From Trema orientale (taxonomy: Eukaryota; Streptophyta; Magnoliopsida; Rosales; Cannabaceae), in assembly GCA_002914845.1 (NCBI GenBank), contig JXTC01000426.1:51130-115129 (forward strand): DNA of 64,000 nt. The letters run 5' to 3'. Positions within the stretch are counted from its first letter, which is position 1, and the number at the start of each line of letters is the position of its first letter. Under the pieces are notes generated by a model, which saw only the letters and a list, made by a program, of their open reading frames with translations, was not told where the DNA came from and did no database searches. This document shows, piece by piece, positions 10,019 to 22,127 of the stretch. The position numbers and the translations under genes were made by a program.

Positions 10019-11818
10019 TCTAACACTTAGGAAAAAATATAAATGTATAGATTCAATAGAGCCTACATGATCACAACATGAACACAACAGAAAAATAGTA
10101 GATTTAGATTTTGAAATTTTTGACACGAAAAGCATATTTTTTATAACTGTATAACATATATCAAACTGCACGATTATGTATAACATAAATCAAATCTAGA
10201 TGCAAAATCCTAGAGTAGAGATTTTAGCGTTTACCACTTGAAACGTACTCCCCCCTTCTCCTTCCCCCCCTCCCCCTCTGATATCCTTGTTGATGGTGAT
10301 CAAACCTCCAATCCTTAATCTTTTTGTCTATTCTCTGGCTCTTAGAAGATAAGGCGAGTGGGTACTAAGTTGAATCCTTCTTAGAGAACAATCAAGAACG
10401 CCTTCTTGATCTTGTAGTTACAGTTGCTTGAGATGAGTATGTGAGATTTGAAGAAAATATTTTTCTTCTTTTCCGGGATGAGTGTGGCCGAATTGCACAG
10501 TGACTATTGTTCACTGTGCTAGTCGAAAATTTACTCACTCTCTCTCTCTCTGCCTCTTTCATGTGTGAGACAAGTATTAGGATGGTGCAGTTTTTCTCTC
10601 ATATATTTTATATATGTGAGGCTTAAACTACTAAGCCTAGTCCAATTAGAATTGGGTATATTCTCAAATCTGAGCTTTAGGTGTATTTTTATAAATATAT
10701 CTAAATCATGTAACTTATTTATAAAAATACAAATTTTTACGTAAAATCATTATTTTACACAGTTTTATGAAACTAATTTTACGAATACCACCAATAAATT
10801 AATGAGTGTTGTTGGGCTAGACAAGGGACCTAATGGATCCAAATAACCTAAGCTCCAATAGTATAATAAATACATAATAATAACTCATACTATGGTACTT
10901 ATGCAAAAACTATTAGTAAAATGGATACTTCACTAAAGGCATAATACTGCACTCTTAGGTTAAGTGTCATACCTTTTATAGAGATTTAATCAACTAGCCT
11001 TGACTAACCGATCCACTTAGTATATTCTATACCACATGTAAAATCTCGATACAATGTCGTAGTTAGATAGGTGAAATTACCATAATACCCTCCAATACAT
11101 ATTTTGCCTTTAAGTTATCATCTTTTTATCAACGAATAATGTTATTGATAATTTTGTTCTCAATGGCTATTTAGACAAAATTATCAATCATTTACAAAGT
11201 GAATACTAAGATGTTAGATGTAATTATTCTATAAATCTTGAGAGACCCTAAAGTAGTATTAATGTAAAGTATCTTTAACTATTTGATATTCTCATTAGTT
11301 AACAAATTGTAACCTTTCATATGCTAGAGTACGCTTCGATCTTCACAGAAGCTAGTCTTTTAACAAATCAAAAGACTGCAACCTACGAAAGTAAGTCCAG
11401 TCAAATATTAAAGATTAAGATCTATATGTTAATAGCTAGTTTGTGGTACTAGTAAGAATTGAGTTACGACACTCCATTTCTTTACATTAAGTAGTCCAGT
11501 TCAATACACATAACTCGCTTTTTTTGTACTAATGTTTTTATTAGAAGACTCACTTCAATGATTTGAGACACATCATTCCCTTTGAAATAGACAAATACTA
11601 CAATCTAATATAAATAAAATTTTATTTACATATTGTGAACTAGTTAATTTAGACTCAGATAAAAAAACAAGTCTCCCTATAATTAACACGCTTAATCATT
11701 TTTTTTTTTATATACCGACAATATCATGGAATCGTTTTCAGATAAATAAACTATTCTAGGACAATTTAATCAAGCAAGTATCATAATCACATATAAGAGA
11801 ACGTTATTTACACTAAAA
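10019..11818 (-). mobile_element. LTR-like dispersed repeat, copy 1
   Basis: Homologous over its whole length and in the same orientation to 42963-44716 (shared words: atcattattttacacagttt, atgaaactaatt, cgacactcca, gatttgagacacatcattcc). On the minus strand it has a TATA-like run near 10600-10615 followed by a GA-rich leader with a perfect 9-bp hairpin (GCACAGTGA/TCACTGTGC near 10497-10521), as expected for a promoter-bearing LTR. No coding region, primer site or target duplication was recognised. Solo LTR is my best reading; a non-autonomous element is possible. Confidence 0.5.
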
Positions 11819-12160
11819 GGTAAAATAGGAAATATACTTTTTAGGGCAAATATCCCAATACTGGCTCAAGCACAGGCACGATATGCAGCATGACATGCAC
11901 GAATAAGAGGCACAACTAAGAAAGGTAAGTAGTTTGTAAAAAACATATACTGATATTAAATTTATGTAGAATATTTTTGGCATAATTTTGATTGAATAAA
12001 TGTAAAACAAATTAGAAAATATTAAAACAATCTAGGTAAAGATAATACATATCAATAATATTATGCCAATTTCTAATTTTTTGGTGGAAAAATCGAAAAA
12101 ATTAATACGTTTGGGCTAAAGAATTTAAAATTAAGATTTAAAGGATAAAACTCACCGTTA
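11819..12160. other. No recognisable feature
   Basis: AT-rich sequence with only short, low-complexity ORFs. I see no domain, terminal repeat or RNA gene. Confidence 0.4.
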
Positions 12161-12666
12161 ATGTAAAATTGATAAATTTCTATTTTCACTTAAATGACGA
12201 CTAATTCAGTGCATTATTTTGTTAGTTTTTGTGTTATTCTGAGGCTAATTACCTTGTTTTGTCATTATTATGTGTCAATGAAGAAAATGATTGAAAATGA
12301 GTTGAAACGGGGATGAGTTAGAGCTAAGTCGAAGCAAAGGTAGTAAAAATACAAAACAATAAAGTCTGGTCCTAATGGAATAGAATCAGCAGTGTAGCGC
12401 TGGTCCTCATGCACTGGGATGCCAGCTGCAGAGGATGAAAAAAAAAAAAAAAGCCCGTGAACCTGAGACTTGGCGCCCTGGCACTGGATCCCGTGCGCCA
12501 CAGGGCTAAAACTCCGTACAGCCTCCGATTTTATATGTTTCCACAATTTAAGGCTTCTAAATTGTGGAATTTAACCTAATCACCTCTTAGACCTATTCCT
12601 CTATATATAGGACATTCTATACCGTTTGGAGACAGTGATTCATAGATAGAAGAGTTCCTAAATATT

Positions 12667-12697
<31 letters not shown>

Positions 12698-13620
12698 GGG
12701 GGGGAAGCTTGGAGGTGGAAGCTGCAACCATCCTTCCTTTGTTCTTCGTTCTTTTCGTTTTTCTTTATTTTTCTAGCTTCATGTTCTTATTGTTTTATTT
12801 CAGATTGTTGCTAGATTAGTTTAGATTGGGGTTAATGGTGATTTTAAAGCTCTAAACATGAATATGTATTAATTATTAGCTCTGTGTATCAATTACTATA
12901 CTTTAAGAATTGTTATTGTTCTTCTATGCTTTGATGATTATAATTTCTGCTTTGATTTGTTTGAGTGACCAACTAAATAATTCATGATAGATTTCTAGGG
13001 TTATATTAGATTCTAGATCTGTAATTATCTAGGACTTCTAACAACATTAGCGAAATCATAGTGAGAATTAGATTGCGTAATTTAGTTGATCTATAGCGGT
13101 GAATACAACTCTAGGTCATGTAGTCCGCGTGTGATTATTACTTAGATTCAACCTACTCTCATTCTTAAAGCATTAGTCTAGACTAATAGAGTGAGCGTAT
13201 CTGATATTACCTAGCTAATAGAATCTACGTGAAAAGCTTGTTTTGCTTAGTGATAGTTGATAGAATGCATGGTTAGTACCGTGTGTCTGATGCCTACTGT
13301 TGGTAATTCTGAATAGTAATTGAGTATAAGATTTTGGTAACTAATCTAACAGAAATGTCTAGTGGTAGAGATTGATGCTTAACCCAGTTTATTTTATTGT
13401 CTTCATTATTTTATTTATTAGTCTTAGTTCTTAATTTTAAATTCCCCGTAACTCTTAGGATTGATAGTATATTAATTAAACCAGTTTCTCGTGGGATCAA
13501 CCTTTCTTGCCACTATATTAGGTATTACTAGTTTTCTCTAGGATTTCTAGGATAGTTAGAGGAGATATTATAATTTAACTTGACTGCAATAACGACCACT
13601 GTCAAAAACCTTAAAAATTA
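12161..13620 (+). mobile_element. Probable Athila-like LTR (solo or partial)
   Basis: A TATA box (ctatatatagg, about 12600) is followed by a leader with a (GA)n tract at 12670-12686 and a 17-18 bp G run, a long AT-rich U5, and near 13490-13520 the words tctcgtgggatcaacc and ttgccactatatta, which resemble the 3' ends of plant Athila/Tat-type LTRs. I found no second copy in the window, no primer site and no target duplication, so the limits are approximate. Confidence 0.4.
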
Positions 13621-14190
13621 ATAAAGAAAAGTGTAGTTTGATTAAGTGACAACCATAACTTTTGAGTTAGGGACCTTAATATAGTTTGAGTAGGCACCAA
13701 TCTAGTTGAGAGGTATTTAAGTTACAAAAAATTCAAATTAATTATCAATTTTCATATGCACTTACAATATTTCAATTTAGACTTTGTTTTTGTTTTTATT
13801 TTTTTAAGTTAACTAAAATTTTGAAATAATTTTTTTCATTAAATAACAATTAACAATTAATAATTTAAAATTATGGCACAAGAATCATAATAGTTTGAAA
13901 AAAAAAAATAATAATTAGGCATCAAAATTATATATGATATAAAAAGGACAAAGTTAGACACAATAAATACATAGTATAATTCACAAGATACGTAAGGTCA
14001 TTTTTTATTTTTATTTAGAGAATTAAGGTAAATATTTACTCCACTTATCTCAATTTACAATTACAAATACAAATAAACTCAAAAGGGGGTTGATAGTGAA
14101 TCTTTCGGTATTTGAATTTGCGGAATTGTAACACATGTCCTCTATCAATATTTGAGAACTAAAAACATCAATTTTATTGCAATGTGGCAC
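13621..14190. other. AT-rich DNA without recognisable feature
   Basis: Contains short A and T runs but no ORF, repeat boundary or RNA gene that I can support. It probably includes PWP2 intron sequence at its right end, because a PWP2-like exon starts at 14195. Confidence 0.35.
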
Positions 14191-14194
14191 AGGG

Positions 14195-14640
14195 AGTGGA
14201 GGTGGCACTGAATGAAGATCTGCCAAGCAGAGCTTTACTTCCTTAGCCTTCGCTTAAATGAGGGCAATTCAATCAAGAAAAGCATTTTTGCTGTCAGTCC
14301 AGTGTATATCCTTGTCGTTGCCTCATTCATCCCTCAAAGATATTCGCAGAAATTAATCGATGCACTTACAGATCTTTCAGAAAATTGCGGTAATCTGGAA
14401 TTCATACTTGGGTGGTGTCCGGTAATTTCTTTTGATTTCCCTTCTTTAGAGCATAGCCGTCCATTTTGGCTGCTGATCAGGGTGGCCATTATCCTAGTTT
14501 TGGACTAAAACCAATGCTTTGTGGTTCAATTTTTGTGGCAGGAGCTATGTAAAGTTCATGGTAACTAATCTGTTTCATGCTTTAAAATCCTTACAGAAAG
14601 CAATCACCAAAATACATCAGGATTTGGCAGAGACTATTCA
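14195..14640 (+). pseudogene. PWP2: PWP2 (UTP1) pseudogene, Utp12-domain exons, copy A
   Basis: After a splice acceptor (ggcacag|ggagtgg), the plus strand encodes VALNEDLPSRALL, a one-base shift, then SLRLNEGNSIKKSIFAVSP and QRYSQKLIDALTDLSENCGN. This matches the C-terminal Utp12 domain of PWP2, a WD40 subunit of the UTP-B complex of the small-subunit processome in the nucleolus. The exon ends at a GTAATT donor (about 14421). The next exon (14542 on) gives QELCKVHGN and, out of frame, HALKSLQKAITKIHQDLAET. Frameshifts and a lost frame in the last exon mark it as a pseudogene. It lies tail-to-tail with glutaredoxin exons at 16506-17110. Identification is from family knowledge and exon order. 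Confidence 0.7.
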
Positions 14641-15033
14641 CCGCTTTGGGAGCACTTGGCAAAGGTTTATATATATATTTAAGAGAAACACGTGCCACTT
14701 GATATATGGCTCTGCTAGCCAAATCAAGACTACACCTGGTTTGGCTTCTCACGGCAACAAACTTCAATGAGATGAAAATTACGGATGTGGTGCTTCGAAG
14801 GACATAGAGTGTTTTGGTGTCCACATGTCCTCGTCTGCGCCAATTGAGACGATTCTACAATAATGGTATTGGTGCTAAGATTGCATTTATGCTTTAATTT
14901 ACAGAAAAGATGTTTCAAAAAAAACGAAAGGGAAAATTTTGATGTTCAACTTATTGTATTGAGATACTTCTATTTGGCCGACTTTTGAACTCATAATCAT
15001 AATTGAGTTGATAAGTAGATGAAAGCGTAGAAT

Positions 15034-15985
15034 ATTAGGGCATGTTTGACATTGTTTTTTGTTTTCTATTTTCATAATTGTGTTTTCAGAAATTGGAACA
15101 AAAACTGTTTTATAATGTTTTCAAAAAACAATGAGTGTTTGACAAATATTTTCTAAAAATATTTTTTAAGGAAAAAAATTATATGAATATAAAAAAACAT
15201 ATTTGTATTATAAAAAAGATATTCAAAGAAAAAAAGTCAAGACAGATTGACTAGAGATAAATTAAGTAAGAGAATGAGGAGAGAAAAAGTCACAAGAGAA
15301 AAGGTAATGAAAGATAATAAGAAGAAAGAAAGTGATAAGAGAGAATAAGGAAATAGAAAGTATTGAGAAAGATAGAAAAAGAAAAAAACTAATGAAAACA
15401 TACAAGAGAGAGAAAGTGATAAGAATGCATGAGGATTAAAAATAAAGATAAAAAAAATTATAAAAAACAAAGTAGCAATAGAGAATGAGGAGATATAATG
15501 TGATTAAAAAAAATAAAGGGATAGAAAATGATGAGAGAGAAAGTGATGGAATAAAATGAGGAGAGAGAAAATGATGAGAGAGAAAGAGAAAATGATGAGA
15601 GAGAACGAGAAAAGACAAAGTGATGAGAGAGAATGAGAATTTAGAGAATGAAGAAAGAGAAAGTGATGAGAGAGAGTAAAGAGAGATAAAGTTATGAAAG
15701 GGAAAGTGATGAGAGAAAATGACGAGAGAAAAGTTACAAGAAAATATATATATATGAAAATCATATGAAAGAATTTTTATTTTTTTTTTAGAAAAAGAAA
15801 AAGTTAAGAAAACACTTTGAAAATAATATTTTATTGTTCTTTGAATTTTCTGTTTTCTTTAACTCTGTTTTTAAAAACTGTTCTCAGAGAACAATGCAAA
15901 CACCCTTACTTGTTTTCAGAGAACAGTTTTTTATTTTTAAAAACAAAAAACTATTTTTCAGTTATGATACCAAACAATCCCTAAA
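15034..15985. mobile_element. MITE-like insertion with long purine tract
   Basis: The ends TAGGGCATGTTTGACATTG and (reverse complement) TAGGGATTGTTTGGTAT form an inverted repeat that extends inward imperfectly through gttttttgttttc-like sequence. The paralogous stretch at 17920-17945 lacks the insert and reads straight through from tagaatat to acatttagg, which defines the insertion. The interior (about 15230-15740) is nearly all purine on the plus strand, with repeated gagagaaagtgatgagaga words; the long minus-strand ORFs over it are Leu/Ser/Phe low-complexity shadows. Confidence 0.6.
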
Positions 15986-16505
15986 CATTTAGGAACGTGC
16001 TACCCCTGCTCAATATGGACCAGTCACAAATTGTTGATTGAAATAATCAATTACAAATTTTCTATGAAACGTGAATTCACTTCAATTTCAACTCCTAAGA
16101 TCAACCATAGAACTTTAGGAATTAATTGATAACTACCGTTGAGAACATCCATCATTTCCACTAAAACCAATTTTCAGATGTTGGCATGTCTTGTTGGTCT
16201 TATAAGACTTTATGATCAAGCAAACTCGTTTTAGGAATTCTATTTCAATGGCAGAGTGATCTTTTCTCTTTTTTGAACAAATAAATGGTGAGCTTAAAAT
16301 GCAGAACTCTTGGGCCACAAAAAGGTCCGAATCCAGAGTACGAAAGCGAAAAAAGAGCTTTACTTTATTGCTCTACAAACAAGAGAAACTTTTTCAAGTT
16401 TTTAGAGCCATATTTTCATAAAACCAGAGTATATAATCAAATATATTCTCGCCTTTGTAATGACAAAGCATTTGACGTTCATAAAGGTCAAAAGTCTCTC
16501 CTAGA

Positions 16506-17110
16506 TTCAACAACTTATTCAGACTTTTCCTGGTTGGTCGTGACATCTTTAACCTTTCCCTTTAGTTCGCTGTTTTGTTATATTGACAACAATTTCAAAG
16601 CAATGCATATTGCAGATGCAAACTAGATAAAGAATGACCAAAATCTATTTTTAGTTTACAACTAACATGGTGCAAATTGAGAATAATATATGAAGCACAT
16701 ATGAACTCTTCCCCGACGAATATTTGTGGAAACGTTGGCGAGTAGCCATAGCAAAATGTGTTAATAAACAAAATGCGTCCACTTCTTGTCCCTATTTCTA
16801 ATCTAAATTACAAAGAGAAAAACATAAAAACCCAGGCTCTAGCACTATGATGTGATAGAGTAAATGCACTAATATGAAAACAAATATACGGATCAAAACT
16901 AATTGGTAACTCAGCATCACCTAAAAGGAGACCAAAGTTTTATGCTCAACATATAGTAGAAGAGTAAATGCTGACTAATTCAATGAAAACATGACCAGAT
17001 AAAAATCTGAATCTATAGGCAATCGGAATAATTAGAACCTTCTTTACCTGAAGGCTTTTACGGAACTTTTCAGCTCATGATCTTCCAAAATACTTCAAGC
17101 ACTCAAATGC
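16506..17110 (-). pseudogene. GRXS15-like pseudogene, exons 6, 5 and 4 only
   Basis: Minus-strand exon remnants lie in the same order and spacing as in the intact gene at 18498-19101. Exon 4 (about 17045-17110) retains the LEDHELKSSVKAF-like end; exon 5 (about 16665-16750) retains PTFPQIF but has lost the GGSD motif (GG and D codons changed); exon 6 (about 16506-16575) retains ELKGKVK and NQEKSE-stop. Exons 1-3 are absent: at about 17240 the sequence jumps into PWP2 exon DNA. It is the proximal half of a tandem duplication whose other half carries the intact gene. Confidence 0.65.
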
Positions 17111-17242
17111 ACATCCGCAACGGTCAAAATCAGTGTGAGAAAATCACAAGTAGTAAGCTTTTCAAAAGTGAAGAATGCTACAGCTCTGATAAAATATAGG
17201 ACAGACAAGAACACCAGCCAACAAAACAACGAGGTAGTTTCA

Positions 17243-17560
17243 TCTGGAATTCATACTTCGGCGGTGTCAAAGTAATTTCTTTTGATTTCCCTTCCTCGGA
17301 GCAAAGCTGTCCATTTTGGCTACTGATCAAGGTGGCCATTATCCTAGTTTCAGACTAAAACCGATGCTTCATGGTTCATTTTTTGTCACATGAGCTTTGT
17401 AAATCTCACGGTAACTCTATCCAACAAAATTCCCAAAATCTGCTTTCTGCTTTATAATCCTTACAAAAGGCAATTACCAGGATACATCAGTATTTGGCAG
17501 ACTTATCTTCAAATGAAGACATGCTTCGATATTTATGTTCCACAAGCTCCAAGAAATAGA
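17243..17560 (+). pseudogene. PWP2: PWP2 (UTP1) pseudogene, last exons, copy B
   Basis: The start LEFILRRCQ is followed by a donor-like gtaatttct and, from about 17391, ELCKSHGNSIQQNSQNLLSA, an in-frame TAA (17453 region), SLQKAITRIHQYLADLSSNE and DMLRYLCSTSSKK-stop. This is the C-terminus of PWP2 in parallel with copy A at 14400-14640. The in-frame stop and the altered acceptor (cacatg where copy A has ggcag) show it is not functional. It ends about 900 bp from, and converges on, the intact glutaredoxin gene. Confidence 0.7.
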
Positions 17561-18497
17561 TCACATCCGCCACTTGTCAAAGGTTTGTCAAGCATGTGCC
17601 ATTTGACACATGGCTCTACTAAGCCAAATCAAGACATCGGATCCAGCTTCTTACGACAATAAACTTCAGTGAGGTTTACACGTGATGTTCAGGGGACACG
17701 CAGTGTATCGATGCCCACATGTCGTCATCTACGCCAATTGAGGCAATTTTACTATAATGTTAGTGGTGCTAAGATTGCATTTATGCTGCATTTTAGAGAA
17801 AAGACAAATCAAAAGAAACAAACGACAAAAATTTTGATCTTCAACTTATTGTATTGAGATACTTTTATTTTGCAGAGTTCTGAAATCATAATCATAATTG
17901 AGTTGATAACTACATGAAAGCATAGAATATATACATTTAGGAACCTGGCACTCGTTCTCAATACGGACCAGTCACAACTGTTGGTTGAAATAAACAAATA
18001 CAAAATTTCCGAGAAGAATGCGTGAATTCACGTCATTTTCAATGCTTAAGATCAATCATATAACTTCTGAAATAAATTACATTTTGTACATGCGTATCCG
18101 ATGGACCATCGTCGAGAATATCCATCACTTCCATTGAAACCAATTTTCAGATATTGGCACGTCCTGTTGGTCATATAAGGCTACTGTCTTTTCGACCAAA
18201 CAAACGCATTTTAGAACCCCTGTTTCCATGGTAGAGTGACCTTTTCTCTTTTTTTTTAAGACAAATAAATAGTGAGCTTAAAAATGCAAAACTCTTAGCC
18301 ACAAAAAGGTCAGAATATAGAGTATGAAAGTGAACAAAGACCTTTACTTTATTGCTCTACAAACAAGAGAAACTTTTTAAGTTTTTAGAGCCATATTTTC
18401 ATAGAACCAGAGTATATAATCAAATATCTTCTCGCCTTTGTAATGACAAAACGTTTGACGTTGATGAAGCTCAATAGTCTCTCCTAGATTCAACAAC

Positions 18498-20387
18498 TTA
18501 TTCAGACTTTTCCTGGTTGGCCGAGATACCTTTAAGCTTTTCCTTTAGTTCACCGTTCTGTCATATTGACAATAGTTTCAAAACAATGCATTCACATTTT
18601 AGACCCAAACTAGATAATGAATGACCAAAATCTATTCTTAGTTTACAACTAACCTGGTGCAAATTGAGAATAATATCTGAACCACCTATGAACTCTCCCT
18701 TGATGAATATCTGTGGAAATGTTGGCCAGTGGCTGCATAGCAAAACATGTTACTAAAACAAAATGCTTACACTTCTCTTCCCCATTTCCTGTCTAAATTA
18801 CCAAGAGAAAAACATAAACACCCAAGCCCCAGCAATATGAGGTGATAGAGTAAATGTACCAATACGAAATCAAATATAAGGATCAAATGAGTTGATAGCT
18901 CAACAGAACCTTAAAGAGACCAAAGCTTTATGCTCAACAAATAGTAGAAGAGTAGAAGCTGACTAATTCAATAAAAACATGATCAGATAAAATTTCAATC
19001 CATAGCCAATGGAAATGATCAGAACATTCTTTACCTGAAGGCTTTTACAGCACTTTTCAGCTCGGGATCTTCCAAAATATTTCTAGCACTCAAGGGAACA
19101 TCTATAACAGCCAAAATTAGTGTGAGAAAACCATTAGTAAGCTTTTCAAAAGTGAGGAATGCTACTGCTACGATGAAATATAGGATAGATAAGAACACCA
19201 ACCAATGCAATAACGAGATATAAAAAGACTATTTCACAAAGAGTTTTAAAAGACAAGCCTTTTGTCAAAACTCACAAAGGGTCCATTTCACCTAATTTCT
19301 CTTAAAGGTAATATATGAGTCTTTAATTCATCATCAAATTGAGATGAATATCCTATAAAACAAATGTTAGAAATTGCTTAATAGAGAGAGTAGGAAATAA
19401 AGAGACCAAATACATTCGATAAATAATTGAGAGAAATCATCAACCCAACCATGTAACATATTAAGAAAACTACATATATTCCGAAAGCCAACACACTCAA
19501 ATTAATAGCCTCTTAAAACTAAGCATTCTACAGGTCATAATCACATTAAATCATATGACTAACACTTTAGACTTTTATCCTTTATGTTTCAATTTAATTT
19601 GTCACTAGCATGGAGGAGATGAACAGGTCATAATCACATTAAATCATATGACTAACACTTTAAGCAATAATTAAGACATTATTATTCCATAAAAAATAGT
19701 CCCACAAAATGACTTGGTCCTTTTTGTTTCAATTTAATTTGTCATTATCACGGACAGAGACGAAATGGGAGATAGACACGTCACAATCGCCATACAATGT
19801 GACTAACAACTTTAAGTAATAATCAAGACCACATTATTCTTACCGTATAGTTTTAACACCCTCACTGCTAGTGAGCTAAATCCACATTGAGGAAAATCAG
19901 GCACCCCTTTCATGTAAATCATCACGGGGTTATCCTTGACATCCTGTAAAATACACAAATCACAACTGTTAACTATCTTATCCAAAACATTCTTCAAAAA
20001 GATACTATAACATCATAAAAGATCTTTACATCATTACAGAAATAACTGAGGATTCAATTGAAACATGTATGTACCTGCTCAACAACGTCCTTCAACGAAA
20101 GACCAGAGCTTTCGAGCTTACTAGTAGGTTTAAAATCCTCATGTGTGTCAGGGTCATTAGGTGGAGTAGATAAGTACCTCATCCCATACTGGACGAATGA
20201 TCCAGATGCCTAGTATCACAGAAGAAGCAGTCAACTATTGCCATGGATTATGGATGAAATGCTAATATCATGGTTGCAACGATTATATTGCACAAAATAA
20301 AGTGCAGAACCTTACAAGTCGACCGGAATTAGCAGTAGGGAGACTTGAAATTCCCTTCAAGATCATATTTGATAATGACCTTGCCAT
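18498..20387 (-). CDS. GRXS15: Mitochondrial CGFS monothiol glutaredoxin, GRXS15 type (intact, six exons)
   Basis: Exons (minus strand): 20316-20387, 20075-20209, 19844-19943, 19035-19101, 18654-18732, 18498-18557, all with GT-AG introns and consistent phase, totalling 513 bp, 170 residues. This matches the usual length of the family (about 169). Exon 1 encodes a basic, Ser/Leu-rich start ([16 protein letters not shown]) typical of a mitochondrial presequence. The CGFS active site (Cys about residue 89, context [12 protein letters not shown]) and the glutathione-binding lysine in IYMKG are in exon 3; [12 protein letters not shown] and the GGSD motif are in exon 5. Family members bind a [2Fe-2S] cluster with glutathione and act in mitochondrial iron-sulfur protein assembly. 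No stop, frameshift or splice lesion was found, unlike every other copy here. A 5' UTR exon probably lies near 20954-21075. PWP2 remnants converge on it from the left. Confidence 0.87.
19541..19665. repeat. Short intronic duplication
   Basis: The 40-base word starting aggtcataatcacattaaat occurs at about 19541 and again at about 19627, inside intron 3 of the intact glutaredoxin gene, around a segment containing tttcaatttaatttgtca. It is absent as a duplicate from the other copies. Confidence 0.6.
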
Positions 20388-21080
20388 GATTATAAAGACA
20401 CTCCCCACTTAACGAGTATCTGCCCATACCAATAAATATGCCATCAGTTGCAGATAAATTTCTAGCACACTTCAAGTTCCATGACTAAAAATCTAAAGGG
20501 TCGATGAACTAAGATGACAGCATGGAAAATATTTTTAAAATTTTAAAAAAAGATTGAATGCACAAAGGTTAATATTACAATTTTTTTTTCCTTTTGGCTA
20601 AACATGGAGGACGAATATCAAATTGTATAGAAAGAGTCTTTTCAAGTTACCCACCGGAAAAGAAGAGAACTTTGATAATAGAATGACAAACAAAGAGCAA
20701 CTCAATCAATCTATTCCATATGTGAAATTATTTGGGGGTTTATTTGGATCACTGAAACCGTAAACCCTCCATACACTCGCATATATATATATATATATCA
20801 TATGCGTATAAAACCCAAATTCAGTTCCAAAGTAGCCACTTTTTCGGCATCTTAGAAATAAAGATTAGCCCTAAAATTGTGACCAAATGAATACAAGGAC
20901 AATAAACTATATAAACGAATCATAATACATTTTCTAAGATGATTTTGATTTACCTAATGATGTGATCCCAAACTTGCTAGGCCTTTCCACTGTTTTAACT
21001 CTCTAGTCTCTCTAGCCCCTACAGTGTCTCTCTCCCTTGTCCCCCCTTTCTTTTGTTCTTTTTTTTATCCTTTATTTTGA
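20388..21080 (-). promoter_or_regulatory. 5' UTR intron, first exon and promoter side of GRXS15
   Basis: On the minus strand a donor-like ATTAG|GTAAATC at about 20953 is conserved in the duplicate at about 48880 (ATCAG|GTAAATC), supporting a non-coding first exon around 20954-21075 and a 5' UTR intron. The intron contains a TA microsatellite near 20783-20800. A Mutator-like element is inserted immediately upstream (21083-21852), so it may have altered the promoter; that consequence is inference. Confidence 0.45.
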
Positions 21081-21082
21081 AA

Positions 21083-21852
21083 AGAACAAATCACTCCTTT
21101 CACCCCTGACTTTTACCAGGTGTAACACTTTGCCCCAACAAAATTGATTTTGGTGCATTTTATCCCAGATTTGACAAAAATGGTGTCACTTTACCCAAAA
21201 GTCAAACAATGTTGATAAGTTTCATTTAAGCTTGTTATTTGGTGTGTTCCAAGATTTTTCTTTAGTTTTCAATTAGTTTATTTTGTAACTCTCAGGTTTT
21301 GGTTGAAAGTGGAACTTAGGAGCTGCTCAAAGATGATTTAAAAGAGCAATTGGAAGCTTCGAGGCAACAACTAAAGTGCCTTAGCACTAAAGAAGATGAG
21401 GCTTTTAGTGCTGAAGAAGTTAGAATTGTTGTTAGAGAGACCAGCGCCGCAGCGCTCTATCGAGTTCGAAGTAGCGCCGTAGCGCTCTGCCGAACCAACA
21501 TTGCGACAGTGCATGTCAAGCGCTGTGGCACTCCCAAGTGGACACCTCATCACTTTTTGGTTTTCTTTACTAAAAACCCACCACCAAAAATGAAAACAGA
21601 GGAAGAAGTTCTGAATTTCAGAACTGAGTTTCAATCAATTTACCCTTTTGCTTGTCTTTTTTGTCCGTAAAAACAAAAAGTTCTATGGAATTACAGAAGA
21701 GCTCCAAACTGTGTTAACACCATTTGACCTTTAGGGTAAAGTGACACAACTTTTGTCAAATTTGGGGTAAAATTCACCAAAATCAATTATGTTAGGGCAA
21801 AGTGTTACACTTGGCAAAAGTCAGGATGAAAGGGGTATTTTGTCCTTGCGAA
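21083..21852. mobile_element. Long-TIR Mutator-like element, Pack-MULE candidate
   Basis: About 130 bp at each end are inverted copies (left: ctgacttttaccaggtgtaa, ttgattttggtgcattttat; right, reversed: ctgacttttgccaagtgtaa, ttgattttggtgaattttac). Flanks ttttgaaaa and cttgcgaaaa look like an imperfect target duplication. The glutaredoxin duplicate at about 48985-49000 has the uninterrupted site (atttttgcaaaactaactt). The interior (21300-21670) is not MULE transposase: it is GC-richer and opens a 106-codon frame with a coiled-coil-like DDLKEQLEASRQQLK and Arg/Ala-rich sequence, consistent with a captured gene fragment of unknown origin. Confidence 0.6.
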
Positions 21853-22127
21853 AACTAACTCGAAATTCTCTCGAAAACCTTACCCGACCAAATACCCGAC
21901 GTACCTGAAACCCGAAAACCTGACACTCTTCGGTTCGGTTACGGTTACATATTTTCATATACCCGAACCCGAATACCCAAAAACCAAAATCCAACCCAAT
22001 GTGGCAACTAGTTTTTCAAACCCGAAACCATAATATACTAAACTATATTTGAGAGAATTTCGAGTTTTAATTGTCAAAATAAAAGAGGGAAAAAAAAAAA
22101 TTTTGGCATGTTTGCTATGTTATTCGC

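Noticed and set aside
15237..15764. Several minus-strand ORFs rich in Leu, Ser and Phe
   Set aside because: They are the complement of a purine tract inside a MITE-like insert; such composition keeps frames open without coding.
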